DNA from: Candidatus Omnitrophota bacterium
GTDB taxonomy: Bacteria > Omnitrophota > Gorgyraeia > Duberdicusellales > 4484-171
Direction: 5' to 3'
Length of the DNA stretch: 16,185 nucleotides
NCBI GenBank assembly: GCA_021735105.1
Contig: JAIPHS010000012.1
Location: forward strand, 1 to 16,185
Below are positions 7,061 through 13,785 of the stretch, piece after piece (the stretch's first letter is position 1; each line of letters begins with the position of its first letter). The position numbers were made by a program, and so were the translations under genes. The notes below the pieces were generated by a model. It saw only the letters and a list, made by a program, of their open reading frames with translations, made no database searches and was not told the origin of the DNA.

Positions 7061-7126
7061 GCATAGCGCAAAGAGCATAGCGCATAGCTTAAAATCTAAC
7101 ATTTAGCGCTTTGCGCTCTGCGCTGT
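7061..7126. repeat. Inverted pair of degenerate heptanucleotide arrays (GCATAGC / GCGCTNT)
   Basis: On the plus strand, four 7-bp units (GCATAGC three times, GCAAAGA once) fill 7061-7088. After a 17-nt AT-rich spacer, three units GCGCTTT, GCGCTCT and GCGCTGT fill 7106-7126, followed by a partial unit. Read on the opposite strand the second block is the same family (AGCGCAA, AGCGCAG). The arms are therefore inverted copies; AGCGCAAAG (7065-7073) pairs exactly with CTTTGCGCT (7109-7117). The locus fills the efp-accB spacer and begins right at the efp stop codon. Confidence 0.8.
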
Positions 7127-7127
7127 G

Positions 7128-7688
7128 CTAGATTCTTTCTAGATATTGTTGATTACGAGTATCTATTTTTATTTGATCCCCGTTTTTTATAAATAGAGGA
7201 ACCTCTACCACTAAACCAGTTTCAAGTTTAGCGGGTTTTGTGCCTGATTTTACTGTATTGCCGCGAAAACCAGGATCTGTTTTAGCTACCTTTAACGTGA
7301 TTGATGCGGGTAATTCTAAGCTAATTAACTTATTTTTATAAAACAGCCCTGCTAATTCTAAATTTTCTTTAAAGCATTTAACTTTATCTTTTAATGCTTC
7401 TTGATGTAAAATAAAATCCTGGTAACTATCTACATCGAGAAAATGATAATGTTCTCCTTCTTTGTAACTAAACATTAATTTTTTTCTTTCAACAAAAGCA
7501 GCGTTAATTTTGTCAGAATCACGCAGAGCACAGTTTAAAACTTGGGAGGTGATTAAGTTTTTTATTTTTGCCCGGACAAAGGATGAGCCGCGTGCCATTT
7601 TAACATGTTTGGACTCTAAAATTATGTAGGGCTGTTTATTATATTCAATTGTTAAAGACGGTTTAAGTTGTGATAGAGAAATGCTCAA
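7128..7688 (-). CDS. efp: Elongation factor P
   Basis: EF-P binds ribosomes stalled on polyproline and stimulates peptide-bond formation. The 186 residues give the standard three-domain length: a KOW-like domain (about 1-63) and two OB domains (about 65-127 and 130-186). The family C-terminus is recognisable in GDQIKIDTR and in the VAKTDPGFRGNT segment. The tip of the conserved loop, where E. coli has modified Lys34, is KMARGSSFVR with Arg33. That is the residue type rhamnosylated by EarP in some bacteria, but no modification gene is in the window. The start codon is TTG, supported by GAGGT six nt upstream, and it overlaps the pepP stop by 4 bp. No better start is in frame nearby. Confidence 0.95.
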   Translation of the reverse strand: MSISLSQLKPSLTIEYNKQPYIILESKHVKMARGSSFVRAKIKNLITSQVLNCALRDSDKINAAFVERKKLMFSYKEGEHYHFLDVDSYQDFILHQEALKDKVKCFKENLELAGLFYKNKLISLELPASITLKVAKTDPGFRGNTVKSGTKPAKLETGLVVEVPLFIKNGDQIKIDTRNQQYLERI

Positions 7689-8725
7689 CTTATTACCTCA
7701 CAACTGTTTGATTTAACTACTACCATATTTTCTAATCTTATCCCAAAATGGTTTTTATAGTATATGCCGGGCTCAATGGTTACAACCATTCCTTCTGTTA
7801 AGATATCATCTTGATTTGGCCCAAGATAGGGCGGCTCATGAACCTCTAATCCAATCCCATGGCCTAATCCATGGATAAAATATTTACCAAAACCGCTTTT
7901 TTCAATTATATCGCGGGCTACTTTGTCAATTTCCGAAGCCTTTTTCCCCTCTTTAATCTTACTGATTGCTGTATTGTGTGCCTTTTTTATTGTTTTGTGA
8001 ATCTTTTGAAAAAGAGATGGCATTTTACCCCAAAAAAATATTCTTGTCAAGTCAGCACAATATCCACAATGTATTGCGCCCAAGTCAATTAGAAAAAAAT
8101 CATTAATTAAAGTTTCTCCAGGGCGATAGTGAGCAAATAGAGTGTTTTTACCCGAAGCTACAATTGCGGGAAAAGCTATCTTATTATCTGATTTTATTTT
8201 TAAAAAGCGCTCTATCTCAATAGCTAAATCTTTTTCAGTCATGGTTTGACTAAAAATTTCTTCGCTATAATCAAAAGCCTCTAAGCTAACAGCGGCCGCT
8301 TTTTTGATTAATTTTATCTCGCTTTTATCCTTACGCACCCTTAAGTTAGTAATTAAAGGTTTATTAGGGATAAAATCTATATTTTTTGAGTTAAGGGTTT
8401 CATTTATTTTTTGATAAACAGCTAAACTTATCTTTTGTTTTGAGAAACCTATTTTTTTTAATTTTAGTTTTTTGGCTGTATAAGCCAACTTTTTGGAAAA
8501 ATCAGATTTTACGGCTATTACTTGTAAGCAGGATAATTCGCTTTTAACTTTAGCGTAGATTGGGCTGGTAAAAAAGACAAGTTTTTTATCAGCTGTAATA
8601 AGTAACCACCCTTCGGCTTCATTTATCCCGGCTAGGTAGTTAAGATTGGCTGTATTTTTGGTAATAAAACCATCAAGATTATTTTTCTTGAAAGTTTGCA
8701 AAAGGCCATTAATTCTTTTTTTCAT
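7685..8725 (-). CDS. pepP: M24-family aminopeptidase (Xaa-Pro aminopeptidase/dipeptidase)
   Basis: This metallopeptidase of the pita-bread fold removes N-terminal residues preceding proline. The creatinase-like N-domain covers residues 1-130, including NLNYLAGINEAEGW. The catalytic domain follows, with all five metal ligands visible: D214 and D225 (IDLGA, ADLTR), H289 (HGLGHGIG), E318 (TIEPGIYY) and E332 (IRLENMVV). H199 in FAHYRPG is also conserved in the family. The length of 346 fits the short PepP/PepQ group (Bacillus YqhT). Exact substrate preference cannot be read from sequence. It overlaps aroQ by 17 bp and efp by 4 bp, in the same order as in Bacillus. Confidence 0.93.
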   Translation of the reverse strand: MKKRINGLLQTFKKNNLDGFITKNTANLNYLAGINEAEGWLLITADKKLVFFTSPIYAKVKSELSCLQVIAVKSDFSKKLAYTAKKLKLKKIGFSKQKISLAVYQKINETLNSKNIDFIPNKPLITNLRVRKDKSEIKLIKKAAAVSLEAFDYSEEIFSQTMTEKDLAIEIERFLKIKSDNKIAFPAIVASGKNTLFAHYRPGETLINDFFLIDLGAIHCGYCADLTRIFFWGKMPSLFQKIHKTIKKAHNTAISKIKEGKKASEIDKVARDIIEKSGFGKYFIHGLGHGIGLEVHEPPYLGPNQDDILTEGMVVTIEPGIYYKNHFGIRLENMVVVKSNSCEVIS

Positions 8726-9161
8726 TAGTTTTGCCTAAAAGTACTGCCGCGGCTTGGAGCGCTAGATAGTAACTATTTTCGCCGAAACCGCTTATGGTTC
8801 CAGTAACAACATCACTGATTAAAGATTTTTTTCTAAAATCCTCTCTTTTGTAAATATTTGAAAGATGTACCTCAATTACCGGCTGCTCTATAGCAGCTAA
8901 GGCGTCACGAATGGCTACTGAAGTGTGGGTGTAGGCGGCTGGATTTATAATGATAAGATTTGAGCCGCTTTGAGTAATTTTATCAATAATTTGCCCTTCT
9001 TGATTTGATTGATATGTACTGATAGCAATCCCTATTTTTTTTGCTTGTAAAGAAAGTTCTTTGTTAATATCTTCTAAGGTAGTTTTTCCATAGATGTCAG
9101 GCTCTCTTTGCCCCAACAGATGAAGGTTGGGCCCGTGTACTACTAATATTTTTTTATTCAT
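8709..9161 (-). CDS. aroQ: 3-dehydroquinate dehydratase, type II
   Basis: AroQ removes water from 3-dehydroquinate in the shikimate pathway. The 150 residues match the type II flavodoxin-like subunit, which assembles as a dodecamer. The active site is complete: GPNLHLLGQREPDIYG (10-25) provides Arg19 and catalytic Tyr24 on the lid. NPAAYTHTS supplies Asn73 and His79, and EVHLSNIYKRE contains the general-acid His99. The ATG is preceded by GAGGAGG inside the upstream Trm112-like gene, which it overlaps by 8 bp. It also overlaps pepP by 17 bp, so the run is probably translationally coupled. Confidence 0.96.
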   Translation of the reverse strand: MNKKILVVHGPNLHLLGQREPDIYGKTTLEDINKELSLQAKKIGIAISTYQSNQEGQIIDKITQSGSNLIIINPAAYTHTSVAIRDALAAIEQPVIEVHLSNIYKREDFRKKSLISDVVTGTISGFGENSYYLALQAAAVLLGKTNEKKN

Positions 9162-9312
9162 CTATCTTTGCCTCCTCTTCTAACATGATTGGAATTCCGT
9201 TCTTTATCGGATAAATCCTACCGCATTTTTGGCAAACTATTCTTTTTTTATCTACTTTTACGCCTGCCTTACAGACCGGACAAGCTAAAATTTTTAATAA
9301 TTTTTTATCCAT
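9154..9312 (-). CDS. Trm112-like zinc-ribbon protein
   Basis: This 52-residue reading frame fills the gap between the DUF1844 gene and aroQ and overlaps each by 8 bp. It starts MDKKLLKILACPVC and ends at TAA (9154-9156). Two CxxC pairs (C11/C14 and C27/C30) would bind one zinc. The segment GRIYPIKNGIPIML near the end is the hallmark of the Trm112/YcaR family (formerly UPF0434). Eukaryotic and archaeal Trm112 activate several methyltransferases; the bacterial partner is not established and no methyltransferase gene is adjacent. Being so short, it is easily missed by length-limited gene calling. Confidence 0.9.
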   Translation of the reverse strand: MDKKLLKILACPVCKAGVKVDKKRIVCQKCGRIYPIKNGIPIMLEEEAKIDE

Positions 9313-9646
9313 TTTTTTTCTCCTCTAAATATGCCATTCTAAGGCTAAATAATGATTCATCAAGTAGTTTTCTTTCTTGATCATCTAAATTATTTTTTGT
9401 TTTAGCTTCAATGATTTCTAAGGTATCAATAAGGTAACGGGCTTGATCATAATTTTTCTCTTGTTTTTTAGTTACCGGATTTTCCAGGCGGCCTAAAGCA
9501 ATCATTGCCTGCATGCTTAATGAAGAAATAAAAATATTGAAATCAGGCTTATGGTAAGGTTGGTTATTCTTTTGATAAGTTTGTTTTTCTTTATTTACCT
9601 GTTCTTTCCAGTTTTTGTCGATAGTTTTCTTTTTATCTTGATCCAT
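9305..9646 (-). CDS. DUF1844 family protein
   Basis: This is a small soluble protein of 113 residues. The N-terminal third is charged and glutamine/lysine-rich. From about residue 34 the DUF1844 pattern follows: PDFNIFISSLSMQAMIALG, a short loop, then a helical pair with DQARYLIDTLEIIEAKTKNNL and LLDESLFSLRMAYLE. The function of the family is unknown; it recurs in many diderm phyla. The ATG at 9646 has CGGAGGTT upstream and follows amrB by 27 nt. The end overlaps the Trm112-like gene by 8 bp. No membrane segment or catalytic motif is seen. Confidence 0.85.
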   Translation of the reverse strand: MDQDKKKTIDKNWKEQVNKEKQTYQKNNQPYHKPDFNIFISSLSMQAMIALGRLENPVTKKQEKNYDQARYLIDTLEIIEAKTKNNLDDQERKLLDESLFSLRMAYLEEKKNG

Positions 9647-9673
9647 AATCTAACCTCCGTTTTTTAGTTAATT

Positions 9674-10477
9674 TTATCTAACTACTATTCCAGCATAACC
9701 CACAACTGAGCTATAGTCGCCGGTTGCATCGCCGCTGGTTTGATAAAGGATAACTTCTGCTTTTTTAAATTGGCCAGCGAGGCAAAACAGCATGACAGCT
9801 ACCGGGGCAACCCCGCACATTGTAATATTATTTTCTTCAACTTGTTTTATTAATTTTTCCGGATTTAACTCTGTTATAGCTTCGATAACTTTTCTGTCTT
9901 TTCTTCGTACGGTTTGATCAGGCTCATAGTGGGTAAGATCAGTTGAGGCTAAAAGCAAAGTATCAGTTGAGTTATCTTTTATGCCTTGGTGTATTTGATT
10001 TGCAACGCCTTTATAGGTTTCTTGATCTGATAAACTGCAAGAGATGGGAATGATTTGAAAGTCTTTAAAAAAGTATTGTAGGATAGGCAACTCTACTTCA
10101 AGAGAATGTTCGGCTTTGTGGGCAAAAGAATCTTTCTGGATAAAGCTGCCGGAATCTAATATTTTCTCTCCTAAAAAATGGTTAACTTTAACTTCTCTGT
10201 AAGGAGTCTGCCATGACTCTGCTTCTGATAAAGAAAACTTTTTGCCTAAATCCCTATGATTTACCCCCAGCATAACTATATTCTTAGGTGCTGTAATTTT
10301 AGAAATTGCAGCTGCGGCAACTTTACCGGAAAAAGGGTATCCGGCATGGGGAACTATAACTCCTTTAGCTCGACAGCGAGACTGAACTTTTTCTGGGCTA
10401 AGTTTTTTTATTAAAGTATCCAGGTCTTCTTTTTTGCCGGGATAAAATTGCCCGCTTACTATAGTTTTTCTTATCAT
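9674..10477 (-). CDS. amrB: AmmeMemoRadiSam system protein B (Memo family)
   Basis: The 267 residues match the Memo family, which shares a fold with class III extradiol dioxygenases. The metal-site residues of human MEMO1 (His49, His81, Cys244) have counterparts here: H44 in VPHAGYPFSG, H74 in GVNH and C221 in MCGVAPVAVM. STDLTHYEP (178-186) and GDATGDYSSVVGYAG near the end are also family motifs. The bacterial role is unknown; it is often found with an AMMECR1 protein and a radical-SAM protein, and neither is in this window. The ATG has no Shine-Dalgarno and lies only 7 nt after a predicted -10, suggesting a leaderless message. It heads the housekeeping gene run. Confidence 0.92.
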   Translation of the reverse strand: MIRKTIVSGQFYPGKKEDLDTLIKKLSPEKVQSRCRAKGVIVPHAGYPFSGKVAAAAISKITAPKNIVMLGVNHRDLGKKFSLSEAESWQTPYREVKVNHFLGEKILDSGSFIQKDSFAHKAEHSLEVELPILQYFFKDFQIIPISCSLSDQETYKGVANQIHQGIKDNSTDTLLLASTDLTHYEPDQTVRRKDRKVIEAITELNPEKLIKQVEENNITMCGVAPVAVMLFCLAGQFKKAEVILYQTSGDATGDYSSVVGYAGIVVR

Positions 10478-10484
10478 AAAAGAT

Positions 10485-10513
10485 AAAATAACAGCTGTAA
10501 CTTAAAATGTCAA
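10485..10513 (-). promoter_or_regulatory. Predicted sigma-70-type promoter upstream of amrB
   Basis: The minus strand shows a perfect -35 TTGACA (10508-10513), a 17-nt spacer and TATTTT (10485-10490). The -10 is preceded by TGT, an extended -10. The -35 overlaps the TGA stop of the TonB-like gene. Only 7 nt separate the -10 from the amrB ATG, so transcription would begin at or next to the start codon. Confidence 0.65.
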
Positions 10514-11142
10514 TTATTTTTAAAATATATAGATATGTTAAACTGAAGTTGAGAATATTCCTCTAATCCTTCAGGAAATGACGGAAAGGGAGCAGATTCT
10601 TTTATGCTTAAAAGAGCCGTTTTTTTAAGGCTTGAGTTGTTTACCGATTGTTCTCCTACCCGGATTGCCTTGAGCAGGCCATTACTGGTAATATTAAAGT
10701 TTAGGTATACCTTGCCCCGGCCTTGGCCATTATAGCCCTGATAAGCTTTTTTTCTTATTTTTTCACGTATTATCCGGTAGTAGTTCATATAGGCAGAACT
10801 TTTTTGCAATTTTTCTGTTTTAATTAAGTTTGATAGGAGTATGCTGCTAGATTGATTTTGGGTTTGTTTTATTTTGTCTAAAGAAGGCCTGGGTTTACCT
10901 ACATCTAGTAATTTATTTATCATATTCTCTTTATAGGGAAGGGGCTCTTTATCTATTAACTTTGATTGTTTAGGAATTTCTATCTCTTTTTTAGGGAGTT
11001 CTTCCGGGATGATCTCAATTTTTTTTATTTCTTTTTCATCTTCTTTTGTTTTAGCTGAAAAAGGATAAAAAATGAGAGCAGAAAAAAATAAAAGATGAAT
11101 TAATATCGAAAGTAGTAATGAATTTAACCAAAGTTTCTTCAT
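10510..11142 (-). CDS. TonB-like energy-transducing protein
   Basis: The 210-residue protein has a TonB/TolA-type layout. A single N-terminal membrane anchor spans about residues 7-27, and a Lys/Glu/Pro-rich periplasmic stretch (about 30-75) includes EEKEIKK-like and IPEELPKKEIEIP segments. A C-terminal domain (about 116-208) begins with a helix around YYRIIREKIRKKAY. The C-domain strand RGKVYLNFNITSNGLLKAIRV and the SAPFPSFPEGL loop fit the TonB C-terminal family. TonB links inner-membrane ExbB/ExbD to outer-membrane transporters; none of these partners is nearby. It sits directly after the secreted glycosidase genes, compatible with glycan uptake but not proof of it. Ribosome site is weak. 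TolA-like function is the alternative. Confidence 0.8.
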   Translation of the reverse strand: MKKLWLNSLLLSILIHLLFFSALIFYPFSAKTKEDEKEIKKIEIIPEELPKKEIEIPKQSKLIDKEPLPYKENMINKLLDVGKPRPSLDKIKQTQNQSSSILLSNLIKTEKLQKSSAYMNYYRIIREKIRKKAYQGYNGQGRGKVYLNFNITSNGLLKAIRVGEQSVNNSSLKKTALLSIKESAPFPSFPEGLEEYSQLQFNISIYFKNN

Positions 11143-11201
11143 GTTTCTTAATAAACAAAAAAAATCAACGAATATAAATCAAATAATGTATGGATGGTTT
11201 A

Positions 11202-12464
11202 TTATTTTTTGGCAGGTAAAACCCTTCTTTCTTCAATCTTTTGAAAATATTCTTTAAGATTGTAGTAAATTTTTTTGGGGACTCTCTCGCAAAGGCCATC
11301 TTCTTTTTGCTTGTATAAAGATATAATTCCAAACCATTCTTCGTTCATGTTGAGGTTATGCTTTGCGCGAATATCATAGTAATAAGAACCATTTGACCAA
11401 CCTGCCTCAGGATTGTGTTTTGACCAGTCATCCGGAAAACCTTCGTTGAACTTCCACCACTCATCGGTCCACTCAAAGACAAAACCGCCTAAAACATTTC
11501 CGGTTTCGTTACCGCCGACAGTGGTATTACTGTAAACTTTTTTCCATTGAGCCAGAATAAATTCTGATTGAATATCTTGGTCTTCTTTTTTTCGGTAAGC
11601 ATCGTAGGAGTCAGAGCCGAATTCAGAAAGGATGATTGGTTTATCAAAGGTTTTTCGAATATTTTCAAAAGTATTCCCAAAAGTTTTACCCCGATAAATG
11701 ATAATTGCCAAGGCATCTATATTTTCACAATTCTCTGCGGCAATATCAAGAAAACTAGATTCTCCATTACCTAATGCAACCGGATGGTTTGGGTCAATTT
11801 TTTTTATTTCTTCGGCTAGCTCATCGATAAAGGAGTAGTAAATTTCTGCTCTTTTTTGCTGTTTTTTATATATTTTGTCAATTTTTTCTATTTCAGGAGA
11901 GGTCCAAAAACCAATTTTTCCGGAAAAGGTGTAGTTATTTTCATTTCCTAAAATCCACATCAATACACCTTTTTCGTCTTTTAAGGCTTTGACGATATTT
12001 AAAATTCGTTCTTTTGTTTTTTTACGAAAAGTTGGATCAGCATAATTTGCCCTAGGCTGGTCCCAAAGGCCCAACCAGTCGCTTATCGTAGTATAAATTC
12101 CATAATTTTGGTAAAGATCAGCAATAAATTCTTTTACAGTATCGAGATCTTCTCCGGGAGAATAAATCCTTACTGCATTTAAGCCCATTTCAGCCATAAG
12201 TTTTCCATCAATATTCATCCAAGGCTTTGGTCTGCGGCTAAAAAAGTCATGTTTTGGCCCTTTTCCTATTGGGGTAGGGTTATAGATAACCCCCTTGGTC
12301 AAAAAAGGCGTTTGATCAACATACAGGGTGTATCCTCCTTTTTCATTTTTTTCAATTTCTACTAAGCTAGTTTTAGCATAGCTGTCAGTAATTAAACCGA
12401 TAAATAGAACAAAGATTAAAAGGATGCACCCTGCATACTTTAATGTTTTTTTAAAATAATTCAC
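11202..12464 (-). CDS. Exported clan GH-A glycoside hydrolase
   Basis: The 420-residue protein has a signal peptide (residues 1-30, probable cleavage after DSYA) and a TIM-barrel glycosidase domain. The predicted acid/base is Glu175 in ILGNENN and the nucleophile Glu281 in PIILSEFGSD, the clan GH-A arrangement at the ends of strands 4 and 7. A short beta segment (TLYVDQTPFLTKGVIYNPT) precedes the barrel, as in GH2 C-domains and GH72 glucanosyltransferases. VLGGFVFEWTDEWWK lies near the barrel's end. Substrate cannot be assigned. It is a clear paralogue of the catalytic half of the protein at 13786-16095 but lacks its TPR part and calcium-loop insert. The start is GTG, 12 nt after the preceding gene, with a weak ribosome site. 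Confidence 0.85.
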   Translation of the reverse strand: MNYFKKTLKYAGCILLIFVLFIGLITDSYAKTSLVEIEKNEKGGYTLYVDQTPFLTKGVIYNPTPIGKGPKHDFFSRRPKPWMNIDGKLMAEMGLNAVRIYSPGEDLDTVKEFIADLYQNYGIYTTISDWLGLWDQPRANYADPTFRKKTKERILNIVKALKDEKGVLMWILGNENNYTFSGKIGFWTSPEIEKIDKIYKKQQKRAEIYYSFIDELAEEIKKIDPNHPVALGNGESSFLDIAAENCENIDALAIIIYRGKTFGNTFENIRKTFDKPIILSEFGSDSYDAYRKKEDQDIQSEFILAQWKKVYSNTTVGGNETGNVLGGFVFEWTDEWWKFNEGFPDDWSKHNPEAGWSNGSYYYDIRAKHNLNMNEEWFGIISLYKQKEDGLCERVPKKIYYNLKEYFQKIEERRVLPAKK

Positions 12465-12476
12465 TTAACTTTAATT

Positions 12477-13661
12477 TTACTTTTCGTATTTAATTTCGTC
12501 AATGTAGAAAACAATGCCTTCTGGATCATTGACATCAATGTTAGTTGCCCAAGCGAATCCACCAATCACATAAGAAAGGTCTCTCCCCCGTAGGTCAATT
12601 TTATATTTTTCCCATTCTGTTGAAAGTTCAATTGGGCCTATGCTTGCGCTGTCAGAATCAGGATATTCGCCGCTGGATAAGCCGCCTATCTTAAACTCAT
12701 AAATTACTTCTCCACCCTTATCACCTCTAGCCCAAAAGGTAAGTTTTTCGGCTCCTTGCAAACCATAGCCGGCTTTAGGGACTGTTCCCCAGTTATCGGC
12801 TGGTTGTTGCCAATAAATTCCGGCCCAGCGGGTTCCGGAATTATTCTTATATTCAACTCTAATACAAGTACCTCCGCTAAAAGGATAATTTTTCCAATTA
12901 GTATCAAGGCGGATATCTTTTGCAGCGGTAGCCGGCATCCAGCCAGAAGCAACGAAATGATTGTCTAAGGAGTTGCTGTCGGCATACACATAGAAGGGGA
13001 AATTTGCAGAATCATCTTCAGAGGTTAAATCAGAGTCATAGCTGTAACGGACATCATCTATGTATATGGTTTGTTCGCCTTGGGCATGATCAGCATTAAA
13101 AGTTATTGCTAATCCTCCATTTACATAGGAAAGGTCTTCGTCAGTCAAATTGATTTGATACTCTTGCCAATTATCAGTAACTCGAATTGGCCCTGATTCT
13201 TTATTTACAGTATCGGGGTAGGGGGCCGGTTCTCTATTTGCTCCGATTGTAGTTAATCCGCCCACCTTCACTCCTGTTATTACTTCTCCGCCTTTGGCTC
13301 CTTTGGCTGAAAAAACTAACTTATTATATTCGGATAGATCGTAACCAGAGTCTTTAGTTCCCCAATTATTTTGAGCTGACTGCCAATAAATTCCAGCCCA
13401 ACCTTGGCCTCTGCCTTTTTCCGGATCATAATTTATTTTCATTGATGTTCCACCCGATAAAGCTTCTTCAGTAGCCTGATCATTAAAAGCTAAATCACCA
13501 GTATCGCCCATCCAACCCGAGGGAATAAAGTGATTTTTAGGTGAATTTTTATCAGCATAAATGTAAAAATCACCTTCTTCGCATGCCACTTCCTGCGCGC
13601 CAGCTGAAACAGTTAAAATCAAAAGAGCACATAATACGCTCAACAAACCTATTCTTTTCAT
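12477..13661 (-). CDS. Exported protein with two tandem carbohydrate-binding-like domains
   Basis: The 394-residue protein has a signal peptide (residues 1-22, ending SAGA) and two homologous domains, about residues 31-208 and 222-394, joined by an acidic linker. Each repeats the same landmarks: FY-Y-ADxNS with a later SGW, SGGT, WAGIYWQ, NWGT, KGGEV, KxGGL, GPI, the paired YxI-L and DLSYV-GG, and a terminal YIDxxxY strand. This is the jelly-roll, galactose-binding-like pattern of carbohydrate-binding modules. Tryptophans W50/W241, W88/W279, W93/W284 and W100/W291 are kept in both copies and are candidate sugar platforms. No catalytic domain is present. The ATG has AAGGAGG. It lies between the two glycosidase genes, so a helper or surface glycan-binding role is likely. 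The CBM family is not identified. Confidence 0.8.
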   Translation of the reverse strand: MKRIGLLSVLCALLILTVSAGAQEVACEEGDFYIYADKNSPKNHFIPSGWMGDTGDLAFNDQATEEALSGGTSMKINYDPEKGRGQGWAGIYWQSAQNNWGTKDSGYDLSEYNKLVFSAKGAKGGEVITGVKVGGLTTIGANREPAPYPDTVNKESGPIRVTDNWQEYQINLTDEDLSYVNGGLAITFNADHAQGEQTIYIDDVRYSYDSDLTSEDDSANFPFYVYADSNSLDNHFVASGWMPATAAKDIRLDTNWKNYPFSGGTCIRVEYKNNSGTRWAGIYWQQPADNWGTVPKAGYGLQGAEKLTFWARGDKGGEVIYEFKIGGLSSGEYPDSDSASIGPIELSTEWEKYKIDLRGRDLSYVIGGFAWATNIDVNDPEGIVFYIDEIKYEK

Positions 13662-13700
13662 CGAAACCTCCTTTTTGTTAGGTTGTATTTTCGTTCCGCT

Positions 13701-13769
13701 GGACGAGAGACGACCGCTTTGCTAAAACGATGGATGATTTCGTCTTTTCGTCCTTCGTCTTTCGTCCTT
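13701..13769. repeat. Inverted pair of degenerate heptanucleotide arrays (GACGANN / CGTCYTT)
   Basis: Units GACGAGA and GACGACC lie at 13702-13715. From 13741 to 13769 the complementary family follows: CGTCTTTT (8 bp), then CGTCCTT, CGTCTTT and CGTCCTT in exact 7-bp phase. GGACGAGAGACG (13701-13712) pairs with CGTCTTTCGTCC (13756-13767) at 11 of 12 positions, the exception being a G-T pair. The locus fills most of the 124-nt spacer between the fusion glycosidase and the CBM-like gene. No protein frame or convincing promoter is seen there. Confidence 0.75.
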
Positions 13770-13785
13770 CGGTACTTTTTTTATT

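Noticed and set aside
7046..7102. N-terminal extension of AccB from the ATG at 7102
   Set aside because: The 19 extra residues are encoded by the heptad locus, lack a ribosome site and have no place in the BCCP family; AGGAGGGG marks the start at 7045.
11143..11201. Promoter or terminator between the 420-residue glycosidase and the TonB-like gene
   Set aside because: The spacer is AT-rich with a T-run, but no stem precedes the run and no -35/-10 pair has acceptable spacing.
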